This document shows positions 60,360 through 64,000 of a stretch of DNA of 64,000 bases, in pieces. Origin of the DNA: DATMER01 sp031390755. GTDB lineage: Bacteria; Acidobacteriota; Thermoanaerobaculia; Multivoradales; UBA5704. How positions within the stretch are numbered: position 1 is the stretch's first letter; each line of letters opens with the position of its first letter. The stretch spans positions 124,001 through 188,000 of the forward strand of contig JANMTS010000035.1 of the NCBI GenBank assembly GCA_031390755.1, read 5' to 3'. Below the pieces are notes generated by a model, which ran no database searches, was not told the DNA's origin, and saw nothing but the letters and a program-made list of their open reading frames with translations. Made by a program: the position numbers and the translations under genes.

Positions 60360-61465
60360 TGGAGCCCGGGGGAGACAAGCAGACCCGGCCGGTTCGGCCT
60401 GGCGAGGAGCTTCCCGTCGAGACCCTGGAGCCCTGGCTTCGGGCGCGGCTTCCGGACCTTCCGGACGGTCCCCTGGAGGTCGAACAGTTTCCGGGCGGCC
60501 ACTCGAACCTGACCTATCTCCTGAGGATTGCCAACCGGGAGATGGTGCTCCGGCGGCCGCCGTTCGGCTCGAAGGTCAAGACGGCTCACGACATGGGACG
60601 GGAGCTGCGCGTCCTCTCCCATCTCCAGGGTCACTACTCCAAGGTGCCGCGGACGCTCGCGGGCTCCGACGACCCGGCGGTGATCGGCGCGCCGTTCTAC
60701 GTCATGGAGCGCATCCACGGCGTCATCCTGCGCGAGCCGACCGCGGCCACTGCGCCGGCAGGGCTCGACCTCTCCCCGGAAGCGATGCGGCGCGTGAGCG
60801 AGGCGGCGGTCGACGGTCTCGCCGAGCTGCATTCCGTGGACTACCGCGCGGCCGGGCTCGGCGACTTCGGCCGGCCGGAGGGCTACCTCGAACGGCAGGT
60901 CGCCGGCTGGCGGCAGCGCTGGGAGGGCTCGCGGACGGACGAGGTGCCGGACATCGAGACGGCCGCGGCCTGGCTCTCCACCCATCCGCCGCCGGGCCGG
61001 CCGCTCGCGGAGTCGGCGCTCGTCCACAACGACTACAAGTACGACAACCTGGTCTTCGCTCCGGACCTGTCGGGGATCGTCGCGGTCCTGGACTGGGAGA
61101 TGTCGACGCTCGGCGATCCCGTGCTCGACCTCGCCACCTCCCTGGGGTACTGGATCGATCCGGACGACGACCCGGCTCTCCGGATGATCCCGTCCGGCCC
61201 CACCACCCTGCCCGGCAGCCTGCGGCGCGCCGAGGTGGTGGAGCGCTACGCCCGGCTCACGGGCCGGGACGTGTCGGACGTGCCGTTCGGGTACGTCTTC
61301 GGGCTGTTCAAGATCGCGGTGATCGCGCAGCAGATCTACTACCGGTTCAAGCAGGGCCTGACGAAGGACCCGCGCTTCGCCGCCATGCTGCCCGCCGTCC
61401 GGCTGCTCGGCCGCACCGCGGTGGTGTCGATCGAGAAGGGGCGGATCGACCGCCTGGGTTTCTGA
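60359..61465 (+). CDS. APH-type phosphotransferase, partner of the acyl-CoA dehydrogenase
   Basis: 368 residues, aminoglycoside phosphotransferase fold: VEQFPGGHSNLTYLLRI, MVLRRPPFG, catalytic VHNDYKYDNLVF and metal LDWEMSTLGDPVLDLATSLGYW. This is the ACAD10/11-associated kinase type, acting on hydroxyacyl-CoA rather than drugs. The ATG at 60359 overlaps the preceding stop. Confidence 0.92.
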   Translation: MEPGGDKQTRPVRPGEELPVETLEPWLRARLPDLPDGPLEVEQFPGGHSNLTYLLRIANREMVLRRPPFGSKVKTAHDMGRELRVLSHLQGHYSKVPRTLAGSDDPAVIGAPFYVMERIHGVILREPTAATAPAGLDLSPEAMRRVSEAAVDGLAELHSVDYRAAGLGDFGRPEGYLERQVAGWRQRWEGSRTDEVPDIETAAAWLSTHPPPGRPLAESALVHNDYKYDNLVFAPDLSGIVAVLDWEMSTLGDPVLDLATSLGYWIDPDDDPALRMIPSGPTTLPGSLRRAEVVERYARLTGRDVSDVPFGYVFGLFKIAVIAQQIYYRFKQGLTKDPRFAAMLPAVRLLGRTAVVSIEKGRIDRLGF

Positions 61466-61492
61466 AAGCTCCGCCTCAAGGCTCCGCTCGTC

Positions 61493-62752
61493 ATGCTCCC
61501 GACGCTTTCTCCTCTGCTCCGCTTTCATCTCAAGGTCGGCGCCCGCCTCGCGCTGCGGGTGATGGTGCCCGCGTTCGGGGCGGCGGCGGGCGGCCTGATG
61601 CTGCTCGGGGTCGACTTCATCAATTCCCTGGGGACGACGCTGTTCGGCGCCCGAGGCCGGGCCGGCTCGGGCCTGCCGATCGCGTTCGTCTGCCTCGGCG
61701 TGGCCGGGGTGGCGGCGCCGCGGATCTGCCGCGGGCTCGACGGCTGGCTGCGGCACCTGCCGGCCACGGGGCTGGAGCATCGCCGATCCGCCATGATCGC
61801 CATCGCAGCGGCCCAGGGATCGATCCTGGCGCTGCTGGCGTTCCTGGTGGCCGCGGCCTGGAAGAACGGCGGCGATCCGTGGCCGAGCCTCGCCGGTCTC
61901 GCGGTGGCGGCGCCGGCCGCGGCGCTGGCGGCGATGCCGGTGCAGCGCTTCGCAGCCCGGCCGCTCGCGCTCGCCGCAGCGATTGTCCCCTTCTCTGGGC
62001 CCTTCTCCGGCGGCTGGCTCGCGGTGGCCGGCGGCGCCGTCCTCTTCCTGGCGGCCGACCGGATCGCCGGTCCTCTGCGGAAGACCCGCGCGGCCGTGGT
62101 CCTGCCCAGCGCGGCGCGGCGCGGGACGGGCACCTGGTTGGAAGCCCGGATCGCCTGGCGGGCGCTCGGCGCGAGCCTCGCGGGCTCCTACCTCACGAGC
62201 CTGCTGCCGCTGGGCGCGGCGGCGCTCTTCGTGCGCAACAACGAGCTGCCGCCCGTCTACGTCCGGCTGGGCGCGCTGGTCGGAGGCGGCTGGGCGGTCG
62301 TGGTCCTGCTGTCGGGGATGGCCGAGAGCCTGGCGGTGCGGCGGCCGGCCTGGCCGTGGTCGCGCTCGCTCCCCTGGCCGGCATCGCGGCGGGTGATCGC
62401 GGACGCCGCGTTCCTCGGGATGCACACGCTGCCCCTGATCCTCCTGACCGCCTGGATCGAGCCGCTGGCCGCGCTGGCGGTGCTGGCCCAGGTGCCGCTC
62501 CTGACCCTGCGCGCGGCCGGCGCCATGCGCCGCGCTCCCGAGCGGCGCACCGGCGCCTCCGGAGAGATCCTCATGGAAGGCCTGCTCCTCGCCTCCGCCG
62601 CCGCCCTCCTCCCCTGGGTCTCACTGATCGCCCTCGCGGGAACGCCGCTGGCCGTCCGGGCCGCGGCCGAGCGCGAGCGGCGCCAGAAGGTGAGCCGCTG
62701 GCAGGAGCTTCACCACCTCGCGGCGGGCGATCCGCAGTCCTGGAGCCGCTGA
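61493..62752 (+). CDS. ABC-type membrane subunit (hypothetical permease)
   Basis: 419 residues with about ten hydrophobic segments (VMVPAFGAAAGGLMLLGVDF, GSILALLAFLVAAAW, GGWLAVAGGAVLFLAADRI and others). No clear family. The ATPase gene starts on the last base of its stop, so it is the likely membrane partner of that ATPase. Substrate unknown. Two-gene exporters of this kind often handle lipids, antibiotics or serve as regulators. Confidence 0.75.
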   Translation: MLPTLSPLLRFHLKVGARLALRVMVPAFGAAAGGLMLLGVDFINSLGTTLFGARGRAGSGLPIAFVCLGVAGVAAPRICRGLDGWLRHLPATGLEHRRSAMIAIAAAQGSILALLAFLVAAAWKNGGDPWPSLAGLAVAAPAAALAAMPVQRFAARPLALAAAIVPFSGPFSGGWLAVAGGAVLFLAADRIAGPLRKTRAAVVLPSAARRGTGTWLEARIAWRALGASLAGSYLTSLLPLGAAALFVRNNELPPVYVRLGALVGGGWAVVVLLSGMAESLAVRRPAWPWSRSLPWPASRRVIADAAFLGMHTLPLILLTAWIEPLAALAVLAQVPLLTLRAAGAMRRAPERRTGASGEILMEGLLLASAAALLPWVSLIALAGTPLAVRAAAERERRQKVSRWQELHHLAAGDPQSWSR

Positions 62753-63471
62753 TGATCCGATTCCACGACGTGGCTTTTTCGTACACGGAGCGCGAGCCCG
62801 TGCTCTCCGGCCTCGACCTGGAGATTCCCCCGGGGCTGACCCTTCTGCTGGGCCGCAACGGCTGCGGCAAGAGCACGCTGCTGCGGATGGCGGCCGGGGT
62901 GGAGCGCCCGGACCGCGGCCGGGTCGAGGTGGACGGCCGCGATCTCTGGGTGGACGAAGAGGAGGCGCGCCGCACGCTCGCCTACGTGCCGGAGCAGCCG
63001 GATCTCACCCCCTATGCCACGGTGCGGGAGATCCTCGGCCTCGTCTGCCGGCTGCGCGGCGAGCCCCAGCAGGCCGCGGACACGGCGCTCTCCCTGGTCG
63101 GCCTGGACGGCCTGGCCCACCGCTCGGTGCGCGAGCTGTCCATGGGCCAGCGCCGCCGGTCGGTCCTGGCCGCCGCGCGGATCGGAACGCCGGGCCATCT
63201 CCTGCTCGACGAGCCGCTCGAAGCCATGGACCGGGGCGCACGGGAGGACATCCTCGCCTGGGTCGAGAGCCGCCTCGCCGCGGGAGCGACCGTGGTGGTG
63301 GTCTCCCACGACATCGCCCCGTTCGCGGCCCGGGCCGACCGCGCGATCACCGTCCGCGACGGCCGCTGCGTGAGCCCGGGGGAGCTGCCCGGAGATCCCG
63401 ACGCCCGGATGGCAGTGCTGGAGCGGCTGGCGCGCGGGGAAGCCCAGGCGGCGCCAGCCGCCGTAGGTTGA
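62752..63471 (+). CDS. ABC transporter ATP-binding protein
   Basis: 239 residues: Walker A LLGRNGCGKST, EQPDLTPYATV (Q-loop), signature ELSMGQRRRSVLAA (degenerate: LSMGQ), Walker B HLLLDEPLEAMD and VVSHD. In Walker B the usual SGLD reads EAMD, a minor variation. Coupled to the membrane gene before it by a one-base overlap. The class resembles CcmA/NatA-type single-ATPase exporters. Confidence 0.92.
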   Translation: MIRFHDVAFSYTEREPVLSGLDLEIPPGLTLLLGRNGCGKSTLLRMAAGVERPDRGRVEVDGRDLWVDEEEARRTLAYVPEQPDLTPYATVREILGLVCRLRGEPQQAADTALSLVGLDGLAHRSVRELSMGQRRRSVLAAARIGTPGHLLLDEPLEAMDRGAREDILAWVESRLAAGATVVVVSHDIAPFAARADRAITVRDGRCVSPGELPGDPDARMAVLERLARGEAQAAPAAVG

Positions 63472-63474
63472 TCC

Positions 63475-64000
63475 TCAGGAGCGGCGCTGCAGGACGCTGA
63501 GCAGGCGCCGCAGCCGGCGGACCTGGGCCCAGTAAAGGTGGACGATCCGGATCGCGACGGAGGACTTGAGGGTCGCCATCTCCTCCTTGAGGGTCGCCAT
63601 CTCCTCCTTGCGGGCCGCAATCTCCTCCTTGCGGGCCGCCATCTCCTCCTTGAGGACCGTCAGCTCCTCTTTGAGGTCCGCCATCTCACCCTCGACCGTG
63701 CCGAGGCGCTCCTTGAGCCCGCGGTTGTCCTCCTCGCGCTGGGCGGCGACCAGGCGCAGCAGGGTGTAGTCGCCGCGCTGCTGCGCGGTGGCCGCCGCGG
63801 GGGCGCCTGCGACAGGCGGCCGCAGCACCGCCGCCAGCAGGTGCTCGTTCGACTCCAGCAGCTCCCGCTCCTGCCGGGACCGGTCGCCCGGCGGCGGGGA
63901 TCCGTCGAGCTCCGCGACGGGAAGGTCGGCGGCCTCATTCAGCCGGCGGTACAGGTCGAAGGCCGCGGGGAGGAGCTCCGGCCAGTCGATGTCCGCCGCC
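63475..64000 (-). CDS. Coiled-coil protein, C-terminal part (5' end outside window)
   Basis: The frame is open from the right edge to a stop at 63475, about 174 residues in the window. Upstream part: DWPELLPAAFDLYRRLNEAA; then RQERELLESNEHLLAAV, a Pro/Ala linker, and a coiled coil of seven-residue repeats (KEEMAALK type) coded by a 21-bp tandem repeat at 63545-63670, closing with YWAQVRRLRRLLSVL. The start is not visible, so the GTG at 63828 should not be taken as the start. The family is not recognised; some glycosyltransferase tails look like this. Confidence 0.6.
   Translation of the reverse strand, partial: AADIDWPELLPAAFDLYRRLNEAADLPVAELDGSPPPGDRSRQERELLESNEHLLAAVLRPPVAGAPAAATAQQRGDYTLLRLVAAQREEDNRGLKERLGTVEGEMADLKEELTVLKEEMAARKEEIAARKEEMATLKEEMATLKSSVAIRIVHLYWAQVRRLRRLLSVLQRRS
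63545..63670 (-). repeat. 21-bp heptad-coding tandem repeat
   Basis: About six units of 21 bp (minus strand GAGGAGATGGCGACCCTCAA type) encode the heptads K-E-E-M-A-x-L/R of a coiled coil. Units differ at a few positions. Unlike arrays 1-3 this one is clearly coding. Confidence 0.85.

Noticed and set aside
60325..63471. 1048-codon frame through the APH and membrane genes ending in the ABC ATPase
   Set aside because: Only the last 240 codons are real (62752-63471); the rest is out of frame with two clear genes.

Overview
The window is GC-rich (about two thirds G+C by eye) and densely coded on both strands. The gene content points to an environmental, Gram-negative bacterium, most likely Acidobacteriota. 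The pointers are an ADOP-type MacB-like permease (13572-16004), an Acidobacteria-type VWA-related protein (28098-29783), an eukaryotic-like Ser/Thr kinase with NB-ARC and TPR modules (51145-53907), an NrfHA nitrite reductase pair, LpxC and OmpA-domain proteins (hence an outer membrane), and PQQ-type sugar dehydrogenase and DUF11-repeat exoproteins. This is inferred from protein families only; there is no rRNA or marker phylogeny here.

Layout. 1-3134: a partial multicopper oxidase that is in frame with an upstream membrane domain, a VOC enzyme and a D-2-hydroxyacid dehydrogenase. 3135-8200: an AT-richer accessory stretch with an Mrr-like nuclease, membrane and small hypothetical proteins, an EACC1-like protein and DinB. 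It contains dispersed repeats, a duplicated promoter and 5' end of the hydroxyacid dehydrogenase, and a palindrome-rich array with a period of about 21 bp. 8210-13514: an AAA_14/DUF4143 ATPase, M20 peptidase, NTF2-like protein, ParE-type toxin-antitoxin pair, zinc-ribbon protein and YhbY. 13572-23310: ADOP permease, PQQ sugar dehydrogenase with VCBS-like repeats, M19-like protein, SDR, EEP nuclease and YfhO-like membrane protein. 23318-27947: a four-gene ABC operon whose binding protein is fused to an OmpA domain. 28098-35918: VWA protein, a hypothetical gene pair bracketed by a short duplication of the VWA 3' end, Cys-rich exoprotein, quinone-oxidoreductase-like MDR, double PilZ protein and two tandem Zn-dehydrogenases.

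36211-39441 is a Cpx-like module: histidine kinase, OmpR-type regulator and an LTXXQ (Spy/CpxP) periplasmic protein. A near-identical 25-bp sequence lies before the kinase gene and before the chaperone gene, suggesting shared control. 39617-41505 encodes NrfA and NrfH. 41623-48578 is one long operon-like run: a response-regulator-LpxC fusion, DUF4129, DUF4350, MoxR, DUF58, SpoIIM and RDD. 48634-50262 encodes a hybrid kinase with an ETR1-like ethylene-binding domain. After an 880-bp gap holding a second array with a period near 21 bp come the STAND-type kinase, a 1672-residue S8 protease, an ACAD/APH pair resembling split ACAD10/11, an ABC permease/ATPase pair and a partial coiled-coil protein.

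The most unusual signals are the intergenic ~21-bp-period arrays (three loci), the receiver-LpxC fusion, an apparent ATT start codon with a strong Shine-Dalgarno, the shared Cpx-like boxes, and two places where accessory genes are bracketed by duplicated ends of a neighbouring gene.
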